13,936 bases of DNA from Bacteroidia bacterium (GTDB lineage Bacteria; Bacteroidota; Bacteroidia; NS11-12g; UBA955). Location of the stretch: positions 1 to 13,936 of the forward strand of contig JACMRS010000016.1 of assembly GCA_014376345.1 (NCBI GenBank). Direction: 5' to 3'. A program made the position numbers and the translations under genes. Shown piece after piece: positions 5,658 through 12,656 of this stretch (the first letter of the stretch is position 1; each line of letters begins with the position of its first letter). Below the pieces are notes generated by a model, which saw nothing but the letters and a program-made list of their open reading frames with translations, had not been told where the DNA came from and searched no databases.

Positions 5658-6215
5658 TTATTTCAGCCCTTCTCCAATTTCAACCAACTTATTAACTGTA
5701 TTCCAGTTTCTTGTTGTTGCTGTAACTTTTAACTTGCTTTCAAAAAATTTATTCGAAAGCTTGGTTTCACCATAGTTTACCGGACAATAAAGATACACTG
5801 TCTTGTCTTTGATAATAAACTTGTCCGGAGGAAAACTCAATTCACTTATTGTTTTCAGTGCTTCTTTTGAAGGTTCATCTGCCAAAAATGTAACATGCAG
5901 TTTTGTTAAATCAATGTCTTTTTCTTTTAAGAAAGGATTGTGTCCTGCAACATTTTTCATGTAATCAAATGTGGTTACAATCACAGGTGATACAAACCCG
6001 AATTTTCTAGCCATTGCATTAAATATTTCCTTTTCAAGTGTTGCTTCTAACTTTTTAGCACTCCTGAAAATAACATTGCCACTTTGTATGTAAGTATTGA
6101 TATTACTGTATTTCAACCCTTCAAGCAATACTTTAAAATCAGCCATCAATACTTTTTTGCCACCAACATTTATGCCTCTGACAATGGCTATGTATAGTTC
6201 TTTCTCTGTTGCCAT
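5658..6215 (-). CDS. DUF1697 family protein
   Basis: A 185-aa cytosolic protein of the DUF1697 family, whose biochemical role is unknown. It begins with the family opening YIAIVRGINVGGKKVLMADFK, then the conserved NINTYIQSGNVIF segment and, later, the GHNPF and TATTRNWNTVNKL stretches that close the domain. Length is normal and the frame is clean. The start is fixed by the upstream gene: its TAA is followed by one A and then this ATG (TAAAATG). The same TAAAATG spacing joins this gene to the archaemetzincin after it, so translational coupling is likely. DUF1697 and MmcQ/YjbR genes are both small and poorly characterised; being neighbours does not by itself reveal a function. Confidence 0.92.
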   Translation of the reverse strand: MATEKELYIAIVRGINVGGKKVLMADFKVLLEGLKYSNINTYIQSGNVIFRSAKKLEATLEKEIFNAMARKFGFVSPVIVTTFDYMKNVAGHNPFLKEKDIDLTKLHVTFLADEPSKEALKTISELSFPPDKFIIKDKTVYLYCPVNYGETKLSNKFFESKLKVTATTRNWNTVNKLVEIGEGLK

Positions 6216-6216
6216 T

Positions 6217-6564
6217 TTATTTATTTTTATTATTAATTAATGCACTCAAATATTTAGGTGCTACAGTTCTATAAGATGTTTCAACAGCATCCCACAAAAC
6301 AGATTCAGTAACTTTTTCAAGATTAATATTGGTCCACCCCATTTTACCCCATGAACCGTTTGAAGGATAAATCACCGTTATGTCAAATCCCATAAATGCA
6401 GACTGATCTTCAGGCGTTAATTTGATGCAAGCTGTATTTTTTTTAGCATCAATTGTCAGGAATATTTTCTTTCTCACTCTGAAAGAAGCTTTGTCGAAAT
6501 GCGGTTCTTCAGTAGCTTCAGGAAAGGAGAGGGCAAGGGTTTTTAATTTGGAAAGGTCTTTCAT
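6217..6564 (-). CDS. MmcQ/YjbR family protein
   Basis: A 115-aa protein of the MmcQ/YjbR family, which has a CyaY-like alpha/beta fold and is sometimes annotated as DNA-binding. The recognisable parts are LALSFPEATEEPHFDKASFRV near the N-terminus, IFLTIDAKK, and the closing GWTNINLEKV...LWDAVETSYRTVAPK. Length is normal. It starts 4 nt after the stop of the lipoprotein gene and its own stop is one base before the next ATG, so it sits in the middle of the tight cluster. Function is unproven in the family; the call on family is firm. Confidence 0.9.
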   Translation of the reverse strand: MKDLSKLKTLALSFPEATEEPHFDKASFRVRKKIFLTIDAKKNTACIKLTPEDQSAFMGFDITVIYPSNGSWGKMGWTNINLEKVTESVLWDAVETSYRTVAPKYLSALINNKNK

Positions 6565-6568
6565 GATA

Positions 6569-7444
6569 TTAGTTTTTAAGAATCTGACCAGCTATGAAAT
6601 AGTCGTCCCAGGTTATACGGTAATACATTGTTTTTCCGGCATTCACCAGCGGAAAAGAAAACGTGAATGTTGTTGATATATCTACAGGTTGAGTTAGCAA
6701 AGTATTTCCTTTGTCATCATAAAAAGTAATTTTCATTGGAGCATTTATCAAATGTAAATTCATTGTTTGAGTGATCTGTAGTTCAACTTTATCTGTAAAT
6801 GGATTGGGTGTAAACTTGGCAAAAATTGTTTTTGTGATAACTGATTGAGTCGCCTCTTTTTCATCCTGAGTTTCTGCTTCTGAACAAAAGTTTTCAAGAT
6901 CAATTATAATCGAATCTAATCTGTTGGTTTTATAAAAAGGATATAAGGGAGATTCTTCCGCAAGGTGAAATATCATTTTCCCATTTTTAGAATCAATAGT
7001 GGTCCATATACAAACCGGAATACTGTCACTCCAGTTCTGTTTGATGTTATTTATAAATTTACTGCATTTCCCATTATCGATAGTTAAACTGCCATCTATT
7101 TTAAAATGACAATGAAACTCTTGTTCTTTATATTTGATAGTATTCAGTATCAAATCTCTACCACCCCAATCATTGCAGGTAAAATAATTTGTATCACCGG
7201 TTTCAGTTTTCAACTTCATTTTATTGCCATATTTATTAATTGGCGCCATCTGTTCACAAGGTTTATTTGAATAAACATAAAAGCTCAAATCTGAATTTGA
7301 CTTGAAATTATAATATTGCGTTGTTCTTGAATACGTTTTTTGGGGAAGTTCATCAATCATCTTTATTTCACGGCACCCTGAAGCAAGCATTATAAATATT
7401 ATTGATATAATAGCAGGTTTAAATAGGTTAAAGATAATGTTCAT
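6569..7444 (-). CDS. Lipoprotein with a C-terminal T9SS-type sorting domain
   Basis: A 291-aa exported protein. The N-terminus has a hydrophobic signal segment and lipobox LASGC with Cys24 as the predicted lipidated residue. The central part (about 45-210) is rich in Cys and aromatic residues and resembles nothing I can name. The last ~80 residues read FTPNPFTDKVELQI, ITFYDDKGNTLL, FPLVNAGKTMYYRIT and end GQILKN. This is the PNP-F, D-x-G, aG-x-Y layout of the type A C-terminal domain that directs cargo to the type IX secretion system. Carrying both a lipobox and a T9SS tail is unusual, since cargo normally has a type I signal peptide. Its ATG overlaps the stop of the OsmC gene (TAATG). A PorE-like T9SS component is encoded 2.3 kb upstream on the same strand. 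Confidence 0.8.
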   Translation of the reverse strand: MNIIFNLFKPAIISIIFIMLASGCREIKMIDELPQKTYSRTTQYYNFKSNSDLSFYVYSNKPCEQMAPINKYGNKMKLKTETGDTNYFTCNDWGGRDLILNTIKYKEQEFHCHFKIDGSLTIDNGKCSKFINNIKQNWSDSIPVCIWTTIDSKNGKMIFHLAEESPLYPFYKTNRLDSIIIDLENFCSEAETQDEKEATQSVITKTIFAKFTPNPFTDKVELQITQTMNLHLINAPMKITFYDDKGNTLLTQPVDISTTFTFSFPLVNAGKTMYYRITWDDYFIAGQILKN

Positions 7445-7911
7445 TACACTTTACAAGTCGGCTGATGAGTCACAGGGAAATTAACAGAGTTTGCAATAAA
7501 ACATTTCTCGTGAGCATTTTTATGTAATGAGATTGCCAGTTCAATTTTAGTTGAATCTGTAATTATTATTTCAGGATGTAAAGTAACCATTGTAAAATGT
7601 CCTCCACCTTTTGCAAGTTCGCTCATCAATCCTACCGGCTTGTCAATATAGGATGTTACAATAATGCGGGCATCAGCACAAAAATGAAGATACCAAAGCA
7701 TGTGGCAGCTTGAAAGTGCAGATAAAAACAATTCTTCGGGATTGTATTTAGAGGCCTCGCCATGAAAGTTTGGGTCAGCAGAACCTTCTAATGTTTCTTT
7801 ACCTGCAGCGCTGATAGTATGGTTGCGACTGTAATCGCGGTATCCAGATGTGCCACTGCCGTTATTTCCGGTCCATTCAATTTTTAATTCGTATTTGTGT
7901 TCTCTTTCCAT
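7444..7911 (-). CDS. OsmC/Ohr-family peroxidase
   Basis: A 155-aa thiol-dependent peroxidase of the OsmC superfamily, which reduces organic hydroperoxides in the cytosol. Both redox cysteines are present in their usual settings: SALSSCHMLWYLHFC (Cys69) and NAHEKCFIANSVNFPV (Cys137). The N-terminal WTGNNGSGTSGYRDYSRNH is the family's opening strand pair. I chose the ATG at 7909-7911, giving MEREHKYEL, because a GTG at 7927-7929 would add six residues and overlap the upstream gene by 11 nt. With the ATG, the gap after the upstream TAA is 7 nt. The gene's stop overlaps the ATG of the lipoprotein gene that follows. The closest subgroup could be OsmC-like rather than Ohr; I cannot settle it by eye. 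Confidence 0.92.
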   Translation of the reverse strand: MEREHKYELKIEWTGNNGSGTSGYRDYSRNHTISAAGKETLEGSADPNFHGEASKYNPEELFLSALSSCHMLWYLHFCADARIIVTSYIDKPVGLMSELAKGGGHFTMVTLHPEIIITDSTKIELAISLHKNAHEKCFIANSVNFPVTHQPTCKV

Positions 7912-7918
7912 AATGTTT

Positions 7919-8761
7919 TTAATAGCCACTTACTAATAATCTTGAAGCACCTTTAGTTCCGCAACTGTGATATTTCGCATAAGCCTGAACTGATCGGTTT
8001 CTCATTAATGCGGGTGATTCGCCCAGTACATAACCTGATAAAGCATCGTGAACAGTATAAGCTTCAGGGCACATTAATCCTGTTGTCCAAACTATCGGCT
8101 CTGCTTTTGTTTGCTTTAATAAAGGCGCAAAATAACTTTTGCTGATACATGCCAGTATGATACACTTTCTTGTTTTGCCATCAGTGTTTTCAAATGTTTC
8201 ATCAATCTCAAAATCCATTAATCCATCATGGCCAATATAAGAAAGCATGCCTGCACTTCCTTTGATACCAAGAGTTTTATTGTCAATTTGTACAGTGTCT
8301 TTTTCTGATCCGGCGCAACCTTTAAGGAAATCTATAGTGCACTGTTTAATGTATTTGCCATTGTAAGCATCTGCAATAAGATAATAGTTTTTAGTGCGGT
8401 GCTTAAAAATAACCCTTTCCAGTTTTACGGAATCAATTCTTGTTTTTCTGATTAGTTTCCACTCAGCGCTTTTTTTGAAATAAGTGCGAATACCATAACC
8501 GCAACCCCAATAAAGGTTGTTATCAGGATCTTGTCCATTGCCAATTTTAGCAGGAACAGGAACAATGCCCTGATATTTATTATCACAAAGAGCCACATAA
8601 ATATGAATGGTTTTAGCAAGGGTATCTAAGTCTGATTCACTTGTTTTTACTGTTAATTTTTGAGTTTTCTCAACCGGTATCTCAGAAGATGCCACAGTGT
8701 TTTGTCTGTTACAGGTTAGTGCAAGTGAAATTGCAGTTATTATTAAGATGCGTTCTCTCAT
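7919..8761 (-). CDS. Putative lipoprotein of an uncharacterised conserved family, caspase-fold-like His/Cys pattern
   Basis: A 280-aa protein, first gene of the six-gene cluster. The N-terminus is signal-like with a weak lipobox LALTC (Cys17). Conserved-looking blocks are HIYVALCDNKYQGIVPVP (53-70), NNLYWGCGYGIRTYF (81-95), YLIADAYNGKYI, MLSYIGHDGLMDF (172-184), CIILACISKSYF (200-211) and WTTGLMCPEAYTVHDAL. The spacing of an I-G-His178-Asp-Gly after one hydrophobic strand and an L-A-Cys205-x-Ser after the next resembles the catalytic dyad layout of clan CD (caspase-like) proteins. This is only a pattern; family membership is not established and the signal peptide would make it an extracytoplasmic one. 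I recall similar proteins in other bacteria annotated only as hypothetical. The next gene (OsmC) starts 7 nt after its stop. Confidence 0.75.
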   Translation of the reverse strand: MRERILIITAISLALTCNRQNTVASSEIPVEKTQKLTVKTSESDLDTLAKTIHIYVALCDNKYQGIVPVPAKIGNGQDPDNNLYWGCGYGIRTYFKKSAEWKLIRKTRIDSVKLERVIFKHRTKNYYLIADAYNGKYIKQCTIDFLKGCAGSEKDTVQIDNKTLGIKGSAGMLSYIGHDGLMDFEIDETFENTDGKTRKCIILACISKSYFAPLLKQTKAEPIVWTTGLMCPEAYTVHDALSGYVLGESPALMRNRSVQAYAKYHSCGTKGASRLLVSGY

Positions 8762-8842
8762 AGTTGATACTTAACAGTATGCAATATCATTATTTTCGGT
8801 CAATTATAAAAGCATTGAATTTGTAATTGAAATATTACAGAA
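8762..8842. other. Short spacer between queG and the six-gene cluster
   Basis: The longest gap in the minus-strand run from queG to 5055. A TATAATTG on the minus strand, one mismatch from the Bacteroidota -7 box, could be the promoter of the six-gene cluster, but there is no matching -33 box. No terminator for queG is evident. Confidence 0.35.
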
Positions 8843-9781
8843 TCAACTTTCGCTTTCAGTAACAAAATCTATGTTTCGTTTTAATCCTTTAAAACCTGCT
8901 CGGGTTATTGGTGAATCTTTAAATAAATCCTGAAAAATATCTTCTGTAATCTCACGCCAGTCTTCTTTTGTAAACGAAGGCAACTTTTCATTAACCTGAA
9001 ACTTAGGTTCGTTATTTGGCTTGCCAAAACGGTTCCAGGGGCACACATCCTGACAAATATCACAACCATAAATCCAGCCATTCATATTGTTTTTAAATTC
9101 ATCGGGAATGGCTTCTTTAAGTTCTATAGTCAGATATGAAATACACCTCGAGGCATACAACGTTTTATTGGGCAAAATTGCAGCAGTAGGGCAGGCCTCA
9201 ACACAGGCATTGCAAGTGCCACAATAGTCTTTGGCAAAAGGCTGATCAGCATCCAGATCAATATCCAGAATCAACTCTGCAATAAACATAAATGAGCCTT
9301 GTTCTTTAGTAATTAAAAGTCCGTGTTTTCCAATCCAGCCCAGACCGCTTTTTTCCGCCCAGGCTCTTTCCATTACTGGGCCGCTGTCAACAAAAACACG
9401 ACCTTTTATGTCTCCGATTTCTGTTCTTAATATATCAAGAAATTCAAAAAGCTTGTCTTTTATTACTTTGTGATAATCATCGCCGAAGGCATATTTAGCC
9501 ACTTTAAATGAGTGAGGATCTAACTGTTGCGAAGTGTTGTAATTGTATAAAAAACTGATAACAGATTTTGCACCCGGAACAAGTTTTGTCGGATCAAGTC
9601 GTTTGTCGAAATGGTTTTCAAGATAGCCCATGCTGCCCTGATAGCCTTTCTTTAACCAGTCTGCAAGTCGTGGTGCTTCTTCTTCAAGATATTCTGCTTT
9701 GCTGATACCACAACACTGAAATCCCAGTTCAAGTGCTGTTTTTTTAACTACAGCAGTATGCCTTGCTTTTAAATCGGGCAT
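8843..9781 (-). CDS. queG: Epoxyqueuosine reductase QueG
   Basis: Cytosolic enzyme that makes the last step of queuosine synthesis: it reduces epoxyqueuosine to queuosine at the wobble base of tRNAs, using cobalamin and two 4Fe-4S clusters. The 312-aa sequence contains VDSGPVMERAWAEKSGLGWIGKH with the general-acid Asp132. It then has the bacterial-ferredoxin type motif CGTCNACVEACP (Cys187, 190, 193, 197) and the second set: Cys213 plus CDICQDVCP (Cys240, 243, 247). The C-terminal HEAT-like extension found in longer QueG proteins is absent, as in many Bacteroidota members. The start at 9781 is 8 nt after the stop of the PorE-like gene, so the two are probably cotranscribed, although no functional tie is apparent. 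Confidence 0.95.
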   Translation of the reverse strand: MPDLKARHTAVVKKTALELGFQCCGISKAEYLEEEAPRLADWLKKGYQGSMGYLENHFDKRLDPTKLVPGAKSVISFLYNYNTSQQLDPHSFKVAKYAFGDDYHKVIKDKLFEFLDILRTEIGDIKGRVFVDSGPVMERAWAEKSGLGWIGKHGLLITKEQGSFMFIAELILDIDLDADQPFAKDYCGTCNACVEACPTAAILPNKTLYASRCISYLTIELKEAIPDEFKNNMNGWIYGCDICQDVCPWNRFGKPNNEPKFQVNEKLPSFTKEDWREITEDIFQDLFKDSPITRAGFKGLKRNIDFVTESES

Positions 9782-9789
9782 CGGGGAAA

Positions 9790-11709
9790 TTAGTTACTGA
9801 TAACAGTAAATTCGGTGCGCCTGTTTGCAGCTCTTCCTTCATCTGTTTCATTCGTTTTAACAGGCATTGAATCTCCGTAACCTTTATATGAAATTCTATA
9901 GCCTGCTATGTTATTTGCCACCAGATAGTTTTTAACTGCTAAAGCTCTGTTATTTGAAAGAGTTGCATTCTTTTCTTTATTACCTGTATTATCGGTGTGT
10001 CCACCAACTTCAATTTTCATGTTCGGGAATTTTTTAAGCAGAGATACAAGCTTGTTAAGTTCACCTTTAGATTCATCTCTGAGTTCAAATTTATCTACAT
10101 CAAAGAAAATATTGTTCAGGACAAACTTGGTTCCGGCTTCAGGCTTATCAAGTGGAACTTCAATTTTAAGTGGTTCAAGTTGAGAGGTTTCCTTTAGAAG
10201 AAAATTATCTGAATAAAATATATAGCCAGTGTGATCTACTGTTAAAGCATAATTTTTATTGCTTTCTAAAATCACAAGAAACTCGCCATTCTTTGATGAT
10301 TTGGCTTCGGTTACAACTTTTCCTGTTGCAAGATCAGTGAGTTCGATATCGGCTTCAATCCTTTCCTTTGTTTTAGCATCATAAACAGTGCCCGAAACAT
10401 AACTTATTTGTTCAGGTTTAATTGATGCCGGAATCACAAATCTGTAAATATCCATTCCTCCCATTCCACCTTCCCGGTCGGCAGACATGTAACCATACTT
10501 CCCGCTTCTGTCAATAATAATACTGCGTTCATCGCCAATGGTATTAATAGGATAACCAAGATTTTCAGGTTCACCAAATTTTCCATCAGCATCTGCTTTT
10601 GCCACAAAAAGATCAGTACCACCTAAGTTAATATGTCCTTCTGAAGAGAAATAAAGCGTGATACCGTCGGGGTGAATAAAAGGTGCCTGCTCATCTAAAG
10701 GTGTGTTGATAGTTGGACCAAGGTTAATTGGAAATCCAAAACGATTATTTTGCTTGTCCCAGACTGTTTTCCAGATATCTGTACCACCAAAGCCACCGGG
10801 TCTTCCACTAGAAAAATACAATGTCAGTCCATCTGAAGAAACTGAAGGCTGAGATTCCCATGATTCTGAATTAATTGGTGCTCTTAAATTGATAGGTTTA
10901 CCCCAGACATTATTTCTGTAAACAGAAAGATAAATATCGCAACTTCCTTCACCATCGGGACGGTTGCAGGCGGTATAAAAAATATAATTTCCATCAGCAG
11001 ACAGTGAAACAAAACCTTCATTTGCCGGAGTGTTGACACCTGTCAGAGCAGTAGCATTTTGCCAGACGCTGTCATTGGTTTTGCTCATATAAAAGTCTTC
11101 ATTTCTATTGATCTGTCTGGTGAAAATAAGTGTTTTTTCATCAAGAGATAATCCCGGAAAATACTCGTCATTCTTAGTATTAACTGAAGGTCCAAGATTA
11201 ACCGGTTTAAAAGCAACCGGATTTTCTACAATGTATTTTACTTTGTCAACTTTTGCAAGAAAAGCTATTGCATCTTTCTTTCTTTGAGCGTTAGCTTGTG
11301 GATTGTTTTTATATTGGTTAAAGTAATATTTGCTACTGTCAAAATTCATCATCTGGTAGTATGCAAAACCGATACGATAATCAACATCCGTGCTTACCTC
11401 AGCAATTTCTTTGTATTTAAGAAAAGCACTTTTTGCTTTGGCGTAATTTCCCATATCATTATAACATTCGCCAAGAGCTTGCCAGGCATCTGCATTGTTA
11501 CCGGGATATTTTTTAATGGTATTGAGTAATGATTTTTCAGCCTCTTTTGTATTGCCTTCCATCAAATACTTAATGCCTTCATCAGTAGAAGCGTTTGCAG
11601 CTTCTCTTGTTTTAAAATCTTTATCAGGTTTTGGTTTCTGAGCAACGCACGAGGTGAATATGCTTGAGAATATCACAAATGCCAGTAGTTTAGAATAATT
11701 TCTTACCAT
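9790..11709 (-). CDS. PorE-like lipoprotein: TPR, PD40 beta-propeller, regulatory domain and OmpA-C domain
   Basis: A 639-aa envelope protein. Its order of domains matches PorE, the T9SS component thought to anchor the machine to peptidoglycan. It has a lipoprotein signal with lipobox FTSC (Cys21), TPR repeats (about 40-135), and five PD40/beta-propeller blades (about 180-425, for example SSDGLTLYFSSGRPGG and HPDGITLYFSSEGH). A carboxypeptidase-regulatory-like domain (about 437-505, SGTVYDAKTKERIEADIEL) and an OmpA-like domain (about 528-639) follow. The last includes GGHTDNTG with Asp573 and GRAANRRTEF with Arg630/631, the residues that hold the diaminopimelate of peptidoglycan. Several Bacteroidota paralogues share this layout, so the exact PorE identity is not certain. 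The T9SS-tail lipoprotein nearby fits an organism that uses this pathway. Confidence 0.88.
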   Translation of the reverse strand: MVRNYSKLLAFVIFSSIFTSCVAQKPKPDKDFKTREAANASTDEGIKYLMEGNTKEAEKSLLNTIKKYPGNNADAWQALGECYNDMGNYAKAKSAFLKYKEIAEVSTDVDYRIGFAYYQMMNFDSSKYYFNQYKNNPQANAQRKKDAIAFLAKVDKVKYIVENPVAFKPVNLGPSVNTKNDEYFPGLSLDEKTLIFTRQINRNEDFYMSKTNDSVWQNATALTGVNTPANEGFVSLSADGNYIFYTACNRPDGEGSCDIYLSVYRNNVWGKPINLRAPINSESWESQPSVSSDGLTLYFSSGRPGGFGGTDIWKTVWDKQNNRFGFPINLGPTINTPLDEQAPFIHPDGITLYFSSEGHINLGGTDLFVAKADADGKFGEPENLGYPINTIGDERSIIIDRSGKYGYMSADREGGMGGMDIYRFVIPASIKPEQISYVSGTVYDAKTKERIEADIELTDLATGKVVTEAKSSKNGEFLVILESNKNYALTVDHTGYIFYSDNFLLKETSQLEPLKIEVPLDKPEAGTKFVLNNIFFDVDKFELRDESKGELNKLVSLLKKFPNMKIEVGGHTDNTGNKEKNATLSNNRALAVKNYLVANNIAGYRISYKGYGDSMPVKTNETDEGRAANRRTEFTVISN

Positions 11710-11713
11710 GTTT

Positions 11714-11721
11714 CAAATATA
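11714..11721 (-). promoter_or_regulatory. TATATTTG box touching the PorE-like start codon
   Basis: On the minus strand TATATTTG, a full match to the Bacteroidota -7 box, ends only 4 nt before the ATG at 11709-11707. If used, transcription would start at or very near the ATG, giving an almost leaderless mRNA. No clear TTTG -33 partner is seen, so it may be a chance match in AT-rich sequence. Confidence 0.3.
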
Positions 11722-11791
11722 ATGATTAGGATCTGAATTTCGGAAGTAAGCCCTTTCAGACAGCCTGTTATTAAACGTTAAAGGGTTCGTT

Positions 11792-12313
11792 TTATTTTAT
11801 TTCGGGTGAAATACCTGAAGTGCGGGTACCGAGCTCTATCACTTCCATCAGTGTAATCTTATGTTTTAGAATTTCCATTCTAATCATTGTACGCATGTTG
11901 TGAAAGCCGTGTCTGCCTGCTGCTCCGGGATTTATCGTAATCATGTTGTTAAGGGCAGGGTCTTTCATAACACGTAAAATATGACTGTGACCACAGATAA
12001 ATATATCAGGCCTTTCTGCTTTAATCTCTTCACGGGCAGGTTTACTGTAATGTCCGGGATAGCCACCGATATGTGTCATCAGAATACTGAGTCCTTCGCA
12101 GTTAAATCTGTTGTTTAAAGGATAAAGCATTCTGATATCTTCACCGTCTACATTGCCATAAACACTGCGAACAGGTTTTATGGCACTAATCATATCCGAC
12201 AAAGTTTTATTACCCCAGTCACCCGCATGCCATACTTCATCAGCAACCTGAACATGTTTCATAATATCTTTTTCGATACAACTATGGGTGTCAGATAGCA
12301 GAAGTATTTTCAT
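11792..12313 (-). CDS. YfcE/MJ0936-type metallophosphoesterase
   Basis: A 173-aa calcineurin-like phosphodiesterase of the small YfcE family, which cleaves phosphodiester model substrates with Mn ions; the natural substrate is unknown. All five metal-binding blocks are present: SDTHS (Asp8, His10), HAGDW (Asp32), YGNVDG (Asn54), MTHIGGYPG (His81) and CGHSHI (His109, His111), followed by the family's NPGAAG. Length is normal and the start is the first ATG, without a leader motif. It lies alone between the palindrome-rich spacer and the PorE-like gene, with 82 nt to the latter, so it is probably its own transcript. No sign of damage. Confidence 0.93.
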   Translation of the reverse strand: MKILLLSDTHSCIEKDIMKHVQVADEVWHAGDWGNKTLSDMISAIKPVRSVYGNVDGEDIRMLYPLNNRFNCEGLSILMTHIGGYPGHYSKPAREEIKAERPDIFICGHSHILRVMKDPALNNMITINPGAAGRHGFHNMRTMIRMEILKHKITLMEVIELGTRTSGISPEIK

Positions 12314-12656
12314 GGGTTTCAGGATTTTTTTAATTCAGTTAAATTATTCATTATTCCTAGGCTGAAGGCCTCCCACATCTCAACTTGGGGCACCGCCGCA
12401 AGAATTCATGCATGAATGACCGCAATGGACACACTGCCGTGTGCCCCTACAATTGTAACACAAATATAAGAGACGCGTTAAAACGAGTCTCTACACAAAA
12501 TCACAAATCTGTTCTACTCTGTAAATTAGATTCTTCACTTCATTCTGTGGTAACGGAATACCGTTAACAGAATTACGCTCAAAATGACAATTTCTCAAAT
12601 CTAAAATCACAAATCCTAAATCAGAAATCGAAAAATCAGAAATCAGAAATCAGAAA
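12314..12656. repeat. Palindrome-rich spacer between pyrG and the phosphoesterase gene
   Basis: 343 nt without a gene, packed with inverted repeats. A perfect 14-bp palindrome lies at 12404-12417 (ATTCATGCATGAAT). A stem GGACACAC/GTGTGCCC with one mismatch lies at 12427-12446. A stem AGAGAC...GTCTCT with an inner CGTT/AACG and one mismatch lies at 12469-12492. A TAACGG-AATA-CCGTTA stem lies at 12551-12566, extended by CTGT/ACAG past a two-base bulge. The AGAGACG...CGTCTCT type and the GGGGCACAC type are familiar interspersed palindromic repeats in Bacteroidota genomes (recollection). The 13-mer AAAATCACAAATC also occurs twice, at about 12497 and 12604. Confidence 0.65.
12593..12656 (-). repeat. 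Heptamer tandem repeat (TTTCTGA-type) behind pyrG
   Basis: Read on the minus strand, the sequence directly after the pyrG stop is about nine degenerate units of 7 bp, beginning with three perfect TTTCTGA units and drifting to TTTGTGA, TTTTAGA and TTTGAGA. It is a simple-sequence tract with no coding sense; it may serve as an unstructured 3' region or a recombination-prone site. Confidence 0.75.

Noticed and set aside
7912..7929. Upstream GTG start for the OsmC gene
   Set aside because: It would overlap the preceding gene by 11 nt and add six residues not typical of the family; the ATG at 7911 gives a normal start.
12385..12567. Plus-strand 60-codon frame in the pyrG spacer
   Set aside because: It is composed of palindromic repeats, has no family resemblance and no start context.
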